NCBI GenBank assembly: GCA_964602055.1
Contig: CAZRPU010000003.1
Coordinates: forward strand, 1 to 64,000
Reading direction: 5' to 3'
Source: JACPLA01 sp964602055
Lineage (GTDB): Bacteria > Bacteroidota > Ignavibacteria > UBA10030
DNA: 64,000 bases
Below are positions 24,030-32,078 of the stretch, in pieces. The notes beneath the pieces are model-generated. The model searched no databases and had not been told where the DNA came from. It worked only from the letters and a program-made list of their open reading frames with translations. The translations under genes and the position numbers were made by a program. Within the stretch, counting starts at the first letter, position 1. Every line of letters begins with the position of its first letter.

Positions 24030-25358
24030 CTACCTAATCAAGTGGAACTCGGTCTGCCTTTTGAGAACCCACCGAATTTCGCCCTTTTCACTAATCTCAG
24101 CATCCTCCTCCTGAGACGATCTCACCTTCTGTCCACCCCATTCCGGAACGGGCGTTGTAGCCTGCAGCTCAATTGAAAACCACGTGTTTGCCAGGATGGG
24201 CACGTCTCCCCGCCCTGGTACTCCTTCCTGGCGGTCCCAGAGCCCTACCAGAGGCCCGGCGCCGTGACCATGTTCCCCTATGGGGTGCGTATAGACCGTC
24301 CCTTCAATTCCGGCAGATCGCATTTGCTCAAGAGTGGCCCTGAGGGCCTGGTTTCCCGTCCTGCCCACTTTCATGTTTTCCATCACGAGATCCTGCAAAC
24401 GATTACTGTTTTTCAAGGCCCTTTTGAGCCCTTCAGGAACCGCAGTTTCCCCCTCGTGAAGAACATAGCCCATGTGCTGAGTGTCGGTGTGCAGACCCAT
24501 CAATACCAATCCATAATCGCAATGAAGGACATCTCCCCGCAGGATCACGGGGTTCACTTCGGCGGAAAGATCGGAGCCCTTCCGTTGGACGTCCACGCTT
24601 GGCTGGAACCAGGTGCCGAACCCAAGCTCCAAGGTTTTCTGCCTCATCCACCAGACCACATCATCGGTTCGAGTGGTTCCGGGAACGATCACCTTGTTGG
24701 AGAAGGCATCGGCGATGATCGCATGAACTGTTTTCATCATTTCGCGGTAGACGGGCAACATCTCCGGTATCCGCAGGGCAATATAGTCGAGGGGGAGGCG
24801 CTCCGCCCGCACAACCCGGCCCACCAATGATGGACCGAGGGCTTCAGCGAGCTGTTCCCATTCTCCTGCACTCAGGCCATCGGAGAATGCGTGGGTTGGT
24901 GATATGTTAACGGCAAGAGCGCGTGGATTTCTCTCCCGAACAATCCGCGCCAACAGGTTCCATTGCTCCTTGCCCCACAGCTCGGCGTTTCGAAGGGTTG
25001 TATCGCGGAGAGCAGTATACAGTCCTCCCTGCGAACTTCCGCCCAGGGCCAGTCTCTCAACCCCCTTCTCCGGCCCCCGATCGAAGAACACGTAAATCGT
25101 TCTCCGCCGCGCAGCAAAGGTCGTGGCTGACACCAGCGACGAAAAGACTGGATCCTCGTTGTATTCTCTCATGGGAATCACCCACATGTCCACACCGTGC
25201 TCCCTCATGAGAGCCGGCAGAACCCTTTCAAGGCGGGCCTTCAGCCATTCTTGCTGAATGACAGCTTGTTCCCTGAGGTTGGGAATCGGGTTTGCGGGCT
25301 GCGAAAACACCTCTGCTATGAAAAGAACAGAGAGAAAGAGGCAGATAGTAGTCTTCAT
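24030..25358 (-). CDS. Secreted M24-family metallopeptidase (Xaa-Pro aminopeptidase-like)
   Basis: A 442-residue exported peptidase with signal MKTTICLFLSVLFIAEVFSQ. An N-terminal creatinase-like domain (about 25-200) precedes the pita-bread fold. Putative metal ligands: the Asp of HCDYGLVLMGLHTD, the histidine of THPIGEHGHGAGPLVG and later Glu residues in FSIELQATTP. I start at ATG 25358 because the signal peptide begins there; an open frame further upstream overlaps nothing but has no family similarity. It probably trims dipeptides or proline peptides outside the cytoplasm. The gene lies 17 bases downstream of corA and is followed by a strong terminator. Confidence 0.87.
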   Translation of the reverse strand: MKTTICLFLSVLFIAEVFSQPANPIPNLREQAVIQQEWLKARLERVLPALMREHGVDMWVIPMREYNEDPVFSSLVSATTFAARRRTIYVFFDRGPEKGVERLALGGSSQGGLYTALRDTTLRNAELWGKEQWNLLARIVRERNPRALAVNISPTHAFSDGLSAGEWEQLAEALGPSLVGRVVRAERLPLDYIALRIPEMLPVYREMMKTVHAIIADAFSNKVIVPGTTRTDDVVWWMRQKTLELGFGTWFQPSVDVQRKGSDLSAEVNPVILRGDVLHCDYGLVLMGLHTDTQHMGYVLHEGETAVPEGLKRALKNSNRLQDLVMENMKVGRTGNQALRATLEQMRSAGIEGTVYTHPIGEHGHGAGPLVGLWDRQEGVPGRGDVPILANTWFSIELQATTPVPEWGGQKVRSSQEEDAEISEKGEIRWVLKRQTEFHLIR

Positions 25359-25375
25359 GGATATTTCCTTTTTTC

Positions 25376-26461
25376 TTAGAACCATTTTTTTCGCCTGAAA
25401 TAGAGCACCAGAAGCAGCGCCACGAGCCCCATGAGCATGAGCGAGGCGGGATAGCCGAAGGTCCATCGAAGTTCCGGCATGTTCCACGGGCTTATGTCCG
25501 GATCAAAATTCATCCCGTAGACGCCTGCAATGAAGGTGAGAGGAATAAAAATGGTCGCGATGATGGTAAGAATCTTCATCACTTCGTTCATGCGATTGCT
25601 CATGCTCGACATGGCAAGATCGACCAGGCCCGAAAGCGTCTCCCGGTAGCTTTCAAGTGTTTCCATGGTGATGATGACATGATCGTGGAGGTCCCGGAAA
25701 TAAGCGATCGTCTGTCTCTGGACAATCGCGGAGTCCCCTCGTTCAAGCTGGGCGACAACTTCCCGCAGGGACCATACGGATCTCCTGACGAACAGAAGGT
25801 CGTGTTTGAGTCGTTGAACTTCCTGTAGTTCGCGTGTGGACGGGTTTTCTATGATCCGCCGCTCCGCCTGTTCTATCCGCTCCCCGAGGGCCTCAAGGAT
25901 AATGAAATACTGATCGACGATGGCATCCATGAGGCTGTACACGAGGTAATCAGCGCCCAGGGTGCGGATCAGTTCCCCGCCGTTGCGTATCCGTTGCCTG
26001 ATGGGATCAAAAACGTCCCCCTCAATTCCTTCCTGGAAGGTAATAACCGTACCCTTCCGAAGAACAATGGACACTTGTTCTGCCTCAATGGTCTGCAATC
26101 GCTCGTTGTAGCGAAGCATTTTCAGAACGATGAAAAGATGATCCCCATAAACTTCAATCTTGGGACGTTGAGCCGTTTGGAGGATATCTTCGAGCACGAG
26201 TGCGTGAATCGAGTATCGGGATCCGAGTTTTTCTATGACATCCACCTGATGGAGGCCCTCAACATCGATCCATCGCACAGCGGACTTCTGCTTCCCTTCT
26301 TCCCCAAGCTGTGCCGGCTTGATGGATCTCGATGAAAAACTCCCTTTTCCGTACTCCAAAACGGCGATTGCGACGCCTTCTTTGCGTTTTCTCCCCACAT
26401 GGAGAAGAGTCCCTGGTGGCAATCCCGCCTTTTGCGATCGTTTTGCCGAGTCAAGTCTCAT
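25376..26461 (-). CDS. corA: Magnesium/cobalt transporter CorA
   Basis: A 361-residue inner-membrane channel for Mg2+ (also Co2+, Ni2+). A large cytoplasmic alpha/beta plus long-helix domain is followed by two membrane helices near the C-terminus: LTIIATIFIPLTFIAGVYGMNF with the GMN selectivity signature, then PASLMLMGLVALLLVLYF. The loop between them (DPDISPWNMPELRW) contains the MPEL motif typical of CorA. Length is normal. It lies 17 bases ahead of the M24 peptidase and after the glycosidase gene by six bases, so it may be in one transcript. Confidence 0.95.
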   Translation of the reverse strand: MRLDSAKRSQKAGLPPGTLLHVGRKRKEGVAIAVLEYGKGSFSSRSIKPAQLGEEGKQKSAVRWIDVEGLHQVDVIEKLGSRYSIHALVLEDILQTAQRPKIEVYGDHLFIVLKMLRYNERLQTIEAEQVSIVLRKGTVITFQEGIEGDVFDPIRQRIRNGGELIRTLGADYLVYSLMDAIVDQYFIILEALGERIEQAERRIIENPSTRELQEVQRLKHDLLFVRRSVWSLREVVAQLERGDSAIVQRQTIAYFRDLHDHVIITMETLESYRETLSGLVDLAMSSMSNRMNEVMKILTIIATIFIPLTFIAGVYGMNFDPDISPWNMPELRWTFGYPASLMLMGLVALLLVLYFRRKKWF

Positions 26462-26467
26462 AGATTC

Positions 26468-27682
26468 TCATCTGTTTTTTGCTTGTTCAGTCACAACCAC
26501 TTGCAGGGAATTTGCCACCGGCCTTTCCCCTGACGAATCCGAGGGAGAATTCACGACTTCTTGGCGAACCACCATCGTGGTTGAACCTCCTCCGTCGAGG
26601 TTTACAGCGTTCCAGGCGCCAATCGACAAAAGGAATTCACCCATTTCTGTGAAATTCATCCCTATGCTTGCCGACTGTCTGCCATCGACGGTACACAGAA
26701 AAAGCACCGTCGTATCTCGGTCAAAACCGATGAATGTCCTTGGATGACGGTCGTGGAGGAACTTTGGCGCGATGTTCTCTTGGCCGATGTTTCTGTCTCC
26801 CACGAGCGCCCCATTTTCCAGGATTCGCCCGCCGCCGCCGACAATCTGCGCGTAGCTCCCGGGAACACCGGAAAATCGAACCACGATCGACAGAGAATCA
26901 CCCTTCTTGGGAAAGTCTTTGCCGAACAGCGATGAGTCTCCCGCGATAACAGGAGAAATACCTGAAACAACGTCCTTCCCTGTCGACATCACAACGGCCT
27001 GCAAGGTATCCTGCGGACCCCCATCGCCGACCATGTCAATCGACATCCGCCATGCGGAAGAGTCTCCAATCGGAAACCCCCAGTACGAATTATACAACAT
27101 CAAGGTCCCCGCGGCTCGCCTGCCATTCACGCCGTCTACTGTGAACGCTTTGTTCTTCCAGAGAATCGATCCCGAGAACGAGAGCTGTTCAATGAACGGC
27201 TTTCCCTTCGCCATCGCAAAATGACTTCTCGAGCTTTTCGTTCCCTTCGCCACGACGCCGTTCACCACCTGGTTCCCCACAGGCATTCCCGTTTCAAAGC
27301 TGAAAAAGTCTGCATTCACCGCTGCAAGAACCGAATGCCCTGTTCGGTCGTTCTCCAATGCCTGTTGCGAAGTCTTCACCAGGCCTCTCGGCCTGTAGGA
27401 TTCCACCAGCAGGCTCGATTCCCGAAGGTCAACCGAAAGAACATTGATGGAGTGAGGAGCGGCGGTAAGGTACCGGAAGTGGATCAATCCAGGTGCCAGG
27501 GAGTCGATCAGAGCCGGCGCTTGCCCGAGTGCTGCCGGGGGGATCAGGAAAAGGAAAACAGCTCTACTGAATCTCGACCACTTTGAATTTGCCCGATTTC
27601 CCCGAAAGAATGGTGATTGCACTCTTGGGCTTATGGAAGAAGGCGGCAAGTTGTTCAATGACTTTTCTGTTTGCTTTTCCAT
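26468..27682 (-). CDS. Phosphodiester glycosidase family protein (NAGPA/DUF2233 domain)
   Basis: A 404-residue secreted protein with a hydrophobic signal (RAVFLFLIPPAALGQ) near residues 44-58 and the phosphodiester-glycosidase fold: AAVNADFFSF near 118, VDGVNGRRAAG, and the closing NLDGGGSTTMVV (near 370). The NAGPA family uncovers GlcNAc-1-phosphate diesters in eukaryotes; bacterial members act on surface polysaccharide or sugar-phosphate diesters. The start is unclear: TTG 27685, ATG 27682 or GTG 27622 all lie inside the yggU coding region, so the two genes overlap by 59 to 122 bases. I list the ATG. No Shine-Dalgarno sequence favours any of them. Confidence 0.75.
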   Translation of the reverse strand: MEKQTEKSLNNLPPSSISPRVQSPFFRGNRANSKWSRFSRAVFLFLIPPAALGQAPALIDSLAPGLIHFRYLTAAPHSINVLSVDLRESSLLVESYRPRGLVKTSQQALENDRTGHSVLAAVNADFFSFETGMPVGNQVVNGVVAKGTKSSRSHFAMAKGKPFIEQLSFSGSILWKNKAFTVDGVNGRRAAGTLMLYNSYWGFPIGDSSAWRMSIDMVGDGGPQDTLQAVVMSTGKDVVSGISPVIAGDSSLFGKDFPKKGDSLSIVVRFSGVPGSYAQIVGGGGRILENGALVGDRNIGQENIAPKFLHDRHPRTFIGFDRDTTVLFLCTVDGRQSASIGMNFTEMGEFLLSIGAWNAVNLDGGGSTTMVVRQEVVNSPSDSSGERPVANSLQVVVTEQAKNR

Positions 27683-27788
27683 CAACAGGCGGAGCAGTGA
27701 CCAGAACCATCAATCCGCCGTCATCGCGAAGCAGTACTTCGTTTTTGCGCGCGTTCGCCTTTACCGTAATGCTTATTCTCATGGACAT
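27564..27788 (-). CDS. YggU/DUF167 family protein
   Basis: A 74-residue protein with the DUF167 pattern: MSMRISITVKANARKNEVL, then APPVDGKANRKVIEQLAAFF and AITILSGKSGKFKVVEI. The fold is a small alpha/beta protein of unknown function. The ATG at 27788 shares its A with the stop codon of the upstream RpiB-like gene (TGATG). Its 3' half overlaps the start of the glycosidase gene in a different frame, an unusual overlap for so short a gene. Confidence 0.88.
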   Translation of the reverse strand: MSMRISITVKANARKNEVLLRDDGGLMVLVTAPPVDGKANRKVIEQLAAFFHKPKSAITILSGKSGKFKVVEIQ

Positions 27789-28468
27789 CACGAACGGCGC
27801 CGAACCCGTTCCTCGATTTCAGCGATTTTCTTTACGCGCGCCATATGACGCCCTCCTCCAAACCACGTTTCCAGCCACACAGCGAGGATTGATTTCGCGG
27901 CTTCGATGCCGAGCACGCGCCCACCCAGCGTGAGCACGTTCGCATCGTTGTGCTCCCTGCTGCTGCGGGCGACAAATTCGTTCGTCCCCGCTGCGGCGCG
28001 GATTCCAGGGACCTTGTTGGCAACAATAGCCGAAGCTACCCCCACCGCATCGATCATGACGCCTTTCTGCGCTTTTCCCGAGGCGACCAAGGTTGCTACC
28101 GCGAAGGCAAAGTCGGGATAATCACAGGGCTGATCGGAATGGGTTCCGACGTCTGCGACGCTATAGCCAATACCCAGGAGAAAGGCCTTGAGCTGTTCTT
28201 TCATCGGAAACCCGCCATGATCTGACCCAAGGGCAACGATGGTGTCCCGATGGGGCGATTTCTTGTCTGCCGGGTGCAGGAGGGTAACGGAATCAAAAGC
28301 AGTTCGGGAAACGGGTAACGGCTCGCTCAGCAGGCTGACATTGAGGCGGGCCGCTGCATCGCGCGCCGCCGGCGTGATAATGGCTCCCTCTTCCACGGAG
28401 AGAGCTCTTGCCCCGCGCTTCGCTGCTTCGATGACATCCGATTCCGCTATGAGCCGCCGTTGTGCCAT
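27788..28468 (-). CDS. RpiB/LacAB-family isomerase-like protein with N-terminal extension, catalytic Cys missing
   Basis: A 226-residue protein. Residues 85-215 are the ribose-5-phosphate isomerase B fold: VALGSDHGGFPMKEQL, YPDFAFAVA, ANKVPGIRAA, SREHNDANVLTLGGR. The RpiB proton-transfer cysteine (CGTGIGM in the family) corresponds to IDAVGVAS, so cysteine is replaced by aspartate. About 75 residues precede the fold (ESDVIEAAKRGARALSVEEG, IITPAARDAAARLNV); this type of prefix is also seen in microcompartment-associated enzymes, although no microcompartment gene is in view. ATG 28468 is used since it lies two bases after the RlpA stop. The protein may bind a sugar phosphate without normal isomerase chemistry. 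Confidence 0.78.
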   Translation of the reverse strand: MAQRRLIAESDVIEAAKRGARALSVEEGAIITPAARDAAARLNVSLLSEPLPVSRTAFDSVTLLHPADKKSPHRDTIVALGSDHGGFPMKEQLKAFLLGIGYSVADVGTHSDQPCDYPDFAFAVATLVASGKAQKGVMIDAVGVASAIVANKVPGIRAAAGTNEFVARSSREHNDANVLTLGGRVLGIEAAKSILAVWLETWFGGGRHMARVKKIAEIEERVRRRS

Positions 28469-28470
28469 TG

Positions 28471-28965
28471 CTATTTTCCATCGCCCCATTGAACCACTTC
28501 CAGCCGAACGCGTGCCGTCCCGGTCTGGATGAGACTGATTTCCTTCGCCGCCCCGAGGGAAAGATCGATAATCCGCCCGTCAACGAACGGGCCGCGGTCA
28601 TTCACCCTCACATAAACAGTCTTTTGGTTGTCCAGGTTCGTGACTTTGATCCGCGTCCCGAAAGGAAACGTCCGGTGTGCAGCCGTCAAATCATGCATGT
28701 TGAAAGTTTCCCCGTTCGACGTCAGTTTCCCATGGAAATCATCGGCATAATACGATGCGACGCCTTCGAGCGTGAGAAGAATCTTGCCCGTGCTCGGCCT
28801 TACACTTCCGCCCGAGTCCGATGCAGGCTTTGCCTCGGTGCGCGGAGCAGGGCTTCCCGTCCCGGATCCCCGAACGAATCGCGGGGAGCTTGTGCATGCA
28901 AGAATCAGCGAGCAAAGGATTGCCACGCAGAAGCGAAAAACCGCAAGAGCTTTAAAGGTACTCAT
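28471..28965 (-). CDS. rlpA: Septal ring lytic transglycosylase RlpA (lipoprotein)
   Basis: A 164-residue lipoprotein (signal VAILCSLILAC, lipobox ILAC) with a double-psi beta-barrel: GVASYYADDFHGKLTSNGE, then LTAAHRTFPFGTRIKVTNL and VRVNDRGPFVDGRIIDLSLGA. It lacks a SPOR domain, which is usual for shorter RlpA versions. RlpA cleaves naked glycan strands at the septum and outer membrane. The 5' end overlaps the ManC gene by 14 bases, so translation is coupled to it; the RpiB-like gene follows directly. Confidence 0.93.
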   Translation of the reverse strand: MSTFKALAVFRFCVAILCSLILACTSSPRFVRGSGTGSPAPRTEAKPASDSGGSVRPSTGKILLTLEGVASYYADDFHGKLTSNGETFNMHDLTAAHRTFPFGTRIKVTNLDNQKTVYVRVNDRGPFVDGRIIDLSLGAAKEISLIQTGTARVRLEVVQWGDGK

Positions 28966-30037
28966 TCATCTGCTTCCGCCGCACATAATCGACAATCTCT
29001 TTTACCTCCTGCGATTTGCCCCTGCTGCAAATAAGGATGGCATCATCCGTAACAATGACAATGAGGTTCTCGACTCCGACCGTAGCGACTATTTTCGAGC
29101 CTGCATCGATGTAATTGTTTCTGGAATCGCGGGCAATTACTTTTCCGAGGATCTTGTTTCCCTCGACGTCTCCAGCGGCAAGCTTCACCACCTCGTCCCA
29201 CGAGCCCACGTCGCTCCAGCCAAAGTCCCCTTTGACGACAAAGACGTTCCCTGCCTTCTCCATGACCCCGTAGTCGATCGAAATTCCGCGCAGCACGCCA
29301 TAGGAATGCTCCAAAGCGGTCTTGTAACCGTTCGTTCCCATGGAAGCCTTCAACGACCGGAGCTCAGCAGAAAGGTCGGGCAGATGAACTTCGATTTCCT
29401 TGAGGATCGTCTTCACCTTCCAAATGAACATCCCGCTGTTCCAGAGAAAATCCCCGCTCGCCAGAAAGCGGACAGCGGTCTCCTGAATCGGTTTTTCCGC
29501 AAACGTCTTGACCCGATAGACTCCCTCACTGCGGTATTGATTGTTGGTTTCCTCGTCGGAGAACTGGATATACCCGTAGCCTGTTTCCGGGCGTGACGGG
29601 TTAATGCCGATGGTCAGCAACCCGTTGCTTTCTTCTGCAACCCGGACCGCAAGAGCGAGAATGCGGAGGAATTCCTCCTCGTCCCGGATAAGGTGGTCGG
29701 CGGGAAGCACGATCATGACCGCTTCGGGGTCGATGCGTTCGATCCAGGAAGCAGCCAGGCCCACGCAGGGTGCCGTGTTTCGGCCCACCGGTTCGGTGAG
29801 AATATTCTCCCGCGGGATAAAGGGCAACTGCTTCTGCACTGCCTCGTACTGCAGATCATTTGTAACGACAAGGGTATTCAGGCGGGGAACGAGCGGCTCA
29901 ATGCGGGCAATGGTGTTCTGAATCATCGTACCGGGCCCGACAATTTCCAGCAGCTGTTTCGGATGCCGCTCCCGGCTCTTCGGCCAGAATCGCGCGCCCA
30001 CCCCACCAGCCATAATGACAGCAAAAACCTGGGCCAT
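28952..30037 (-). CDS. manC: Mannose-1-phosphate guanylyltransferase
   Basis: A 361-residue nucleotidyltransferase making GDP-mannose from GTP and mannose-1-phosphate. Seen: MAGGVGARFWPKSRERHPKQ (9-28), VLPADHLI (the active-site loop), FAEKP (near 170), and GDFGWSDVGSWD in the C-terminal beta-helix part. Length fits the single-domain, guanylyltransferase-only type, with no fused phosphomannose isomerase. It supplies surface polysaccharide; this locus lies with RlpA and alanine racemase rather than near the dTDP-rhamnose genes. Confidence 0.95.
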   Translation of the reverse strand: MAQVFAVIMAGGVGARFWPKSRERHPKQLLEIVGPGTMIQNTIARIEPLVPRLNTLVVTNDLQYEAVQKQLPFIPRENILTEPVGRNTAPCVGLAASWIERIDPEAVMIVLPADHLIRDEEEFLRILALAVRVAEESNGLLTIGINPSRPETGYGYIQFSDEETNNQYRSEGVYRVKTFAEKPIQETAVRFLASGDFLWNSGMFIWKVKTILKEIEVHLPDLSAELRSLKASMGTNGYKTALEHSYGVLRGISIDYGVMEKAGNVFVVKGDFGWSDVGSWDEVVKLAAGDVEGNKILGKVIARDSRNNYIDAGSKIVATVGVENLIVIVTDDAILICSRGKSQEVKEIVDYVRRKQMNEYL

Positions 30038-30040
30038 GGA

Positions 30041-30886
30041 TTACTCGAACAGGGACTTGAATGATTTCAGCATTTCGATTCCTTCGGTCAGAAGCCCCTG
30101 GCGGGCTTCGGGGGCGGCTTGAGTCCAGGATGAAACGGGGCTGGACACGTTCGAAAGGATGTTCATGACGCGCACATCGTCCATAAAACCGTTCTCGGTG
30201 ATATATGCAAGGAATTCGATGAGATATTGGCAGAACTCCTTCAGATCGTCAGCGGCTCCGCTTCCGGGTGCGACGATAGCGTTTGATTGCCCCATAACGG
30301 AATTGAGGAGGCTTTCCCTGTCGTCCGAGCCGCTTTGCATGGATTCGACAAACTTCTCCATCAAAGGTCCAAACTCGTTTTCATCAACGTTCGCGGGCGG
30401 TGCATAGACAGACTTTTCCGACTCATCGATGTGCCCCGCGGTTTCCATCTGAAGATGAGCAGGCATTTCCAGTGATTCCTCCGCGGGCTGATCCGAGGGC
30501 TGTTCGGGCGCAGTCTCTTGTACGGCTTCTGGTGCCGCTTCTTGTGGCGCCTCTGCCGCCGGCGGCGCAGAGAAATCCCCTAGAGGTGCTGGTGCGGCAT
30601 CTCCGACAGCTTCGCGGAAACGGTCGACAACGAGGCTGAGTTCCTCAACTGTATGATCCCCCTTTGCAGCGTCGGCTTCAATGCGCTCAGAGAGCCACAT
30701 CAGGGACATCGCAAATTCCCCCATGCCGTGAACCCGATAGAGCGATCGCAGTTCCCCTTCGTAATCCTCCGCATCCATGAGCTTCTCCCTGATCTTTGCG
30801 AAAGTCAACCGATGCTCATCCGACGCGATATGCCCTTCAGAAACGCTTTCCATGAGCGTTGCAATATACCGCTGGGCTCTTGTCAT
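30041..30886 (-). CDS. Unknown acidic protein between ManC and alanine racemase
   Basis: A 281-residue protein I do not recognise. The N-terminal 100 residues look helical (MTRAQRYIATLMESVSEGHI, AMSLMWLSERIEADA), residues 105-165 are a Pro/Ala/Glu-rich linker (PAAEAPQEAAPEAVQETA), and the last 100 are again helical and acidic. No signal peptide, cysteine motif or membrane helix is visible, so it is probably cytosolic. ATG 30886 is chosen over 13 further upstream codons because it overlaps the alr stop (ATGA). The gene sits tightly between alr and manC, so a link to cell-wall precursor supply is possible. Confidence 0.75.
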   Translation of the reverse strand: MTRAQRYIATLMESVSEGHIASDEHRLTFAKIREKLMDAEDYEGELRSLYRVHGMGEFAMSLMWLSERIEADAAKGDHTVEELSLVVDRFREAVGDAAPAPLGDFSAPPAAEAPQEAAPEAVQETAPEQPSDQPAEESLEMPAHLQMETAGHIDESEKSVYAPPANVDENEFGPLMEKFVESMQSGSDDRESLLNSVMGQSNAIVAPGSGAADDLKEFCQYLIEFLAYITENGFMDDVRVMNILSNVSSPVSSWTQAAPEARQGLLTEGIEMLKSFKSLFE

Positions 30887-32031
30887 GGCGTGTAGACCCT
30901 CGGAACTCGTGATGAAATGGCACAACAGATTTCATAGGGAATGGTACCCGCTTTGTCCGCCAGATCCCACAAGGAGATGGCTTTACCATTCTGAGTGCCG
31001 ACGATGACAGCTTCATCCCCGGATGCCACGTCTGTTTCTCCAACGTCAACCATCAGCTGGTCCATACAAATGGTGCCGGCCACGGGAAATTCGCCTCCAC
31101 CGATGAGGGCCGTCGCTTTCCCTGAAAGAAGGCGCGTAATGCCGTCGGCATAACCGATGGGCAGCGTGGCAATCTTCGTCCTGCGGGCGGCTCTGTACCG
31201 CCGGCCGTAACTGACGCTTTCCCCTGCCTCGATCCACTTGACGAGAGAAACTCTTGTCTGAATGCTCATGGCTGCCCGAAGGGGGATGCTCTCCGATGTC
31301 GTTTTTGAAGGATAGCATCCGTACATCATCACTCCCGGTCTCACCATGGAACAGTATGTTTCCGGAACATCAAGAATCGCCGCACTATTGGAGCAGTGGA
31401 CCAACTCGGGTTGGACACCTTCGCCCGCAAGGTATTCGACCACTGACTCAAACTCCTTGAACTGTTCTTTCAGAAAGTCCTTGTTTCTTTCGTCGGCATT
31501 GGCAAAATGTGTAAATACTCCGCGTACTTCAAGCCTTTTCGCCCTGCCAAGCTCCGACAGAATCCGGGGCAATTCGCTGCGTTGAATCCCGATTCTGTTC
31601 ATCCCTGTTTCGATCTTGAGATGCACCGGAAGGGTGCGCTTGAGCCGCTGCGCCGCCGCATTCAGAACACGGATATTCCCCACCGTACTCACGGTTGCTT
31701 CAAGCCGATTCTCGGCAAAGAGGGCCCCTTGATTCTCCGCGGGAAGAGTGAAGACCTGGATTGGTTTCCTGATTCCCGCCTCTCGAAGCGCGCGACCCTC
31801 TTCCGGAAAAGCGACGCCAAAAGAATCCGCCAGGGACCTTTCCACAAATTGCGATACCCGCTCGATCCCATGTCCGTATGCATTTGCCTTGACCACGGCC
31901 ATGATCTTGACCGATGGCCCTACGCGCGCACGGATTCCACGAAGGTTAAAAGCGATGGCTTGAAGATCAATACGGGCAACTGTCGGACGGATGGAACGGC
32001 GGTGAGCCTGTTTAGGGGATTTGGTCTTCAC
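30883..32031 (-). CDS. alr: Alanine racemase (PLP)
   Basis: A 382-residue PLP enzyme giving D-alanine for peptidoglycan. The PLP-lysine motif AVVKANAYGHG lies near residue 48; further family segments are HLKIETGMNRIGI, HCSNSAAIL and MVRPGVMMYG. The C-terminal tyrosine is in VSYGRRYRA and the closing domain in ICMDQLMVDV. I use GTG at 32031, which leaves a short N-terminal tail; earlier open codons would overlap NamZ. No clear Shine-Dalgarno sequence is visible at the GTG. It lies just downstream of NamZ, both serving peptidoglycan metabolism. Confidence 0.92.
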   Translation of the reverse strand: MKTKSPKQAHRRSIRPTVARIDLQAIAFNLRGIRARVGPSVKIMAVVKANAYGHGIERVSQFVERSLADSFGVAFPEEGRALREAGIRKPIQVFTLPAENQGALFAENRLEATVSTVGNIRVLNAAAQRLKRTLPVHLKIETGMNRIGIQRSELPRILSELGRAKRLEVRGVFTHFANADERNKDFLKEQFKEFESVVEYLAGEGVQPELVHCSNSAAILDVPETYCSMVRPGVMMYGCYPSKTTSESIPLRAAMSIQTRVSLVKWIEAGESVSYGRRYRAARRTKIATLPIGYADGITRLLSGKATALIGGGEFPVAGTICMDQLMVDVGETDVASGDEAVIVGTQNGKAISLWDLADKAGTIPYEICCAISSRVPRVYTP

Positions 32032-32078
32032 ACAATTGGCATGAATATAAGGCTTCTGATCCTGAATGTCAACGAGAC

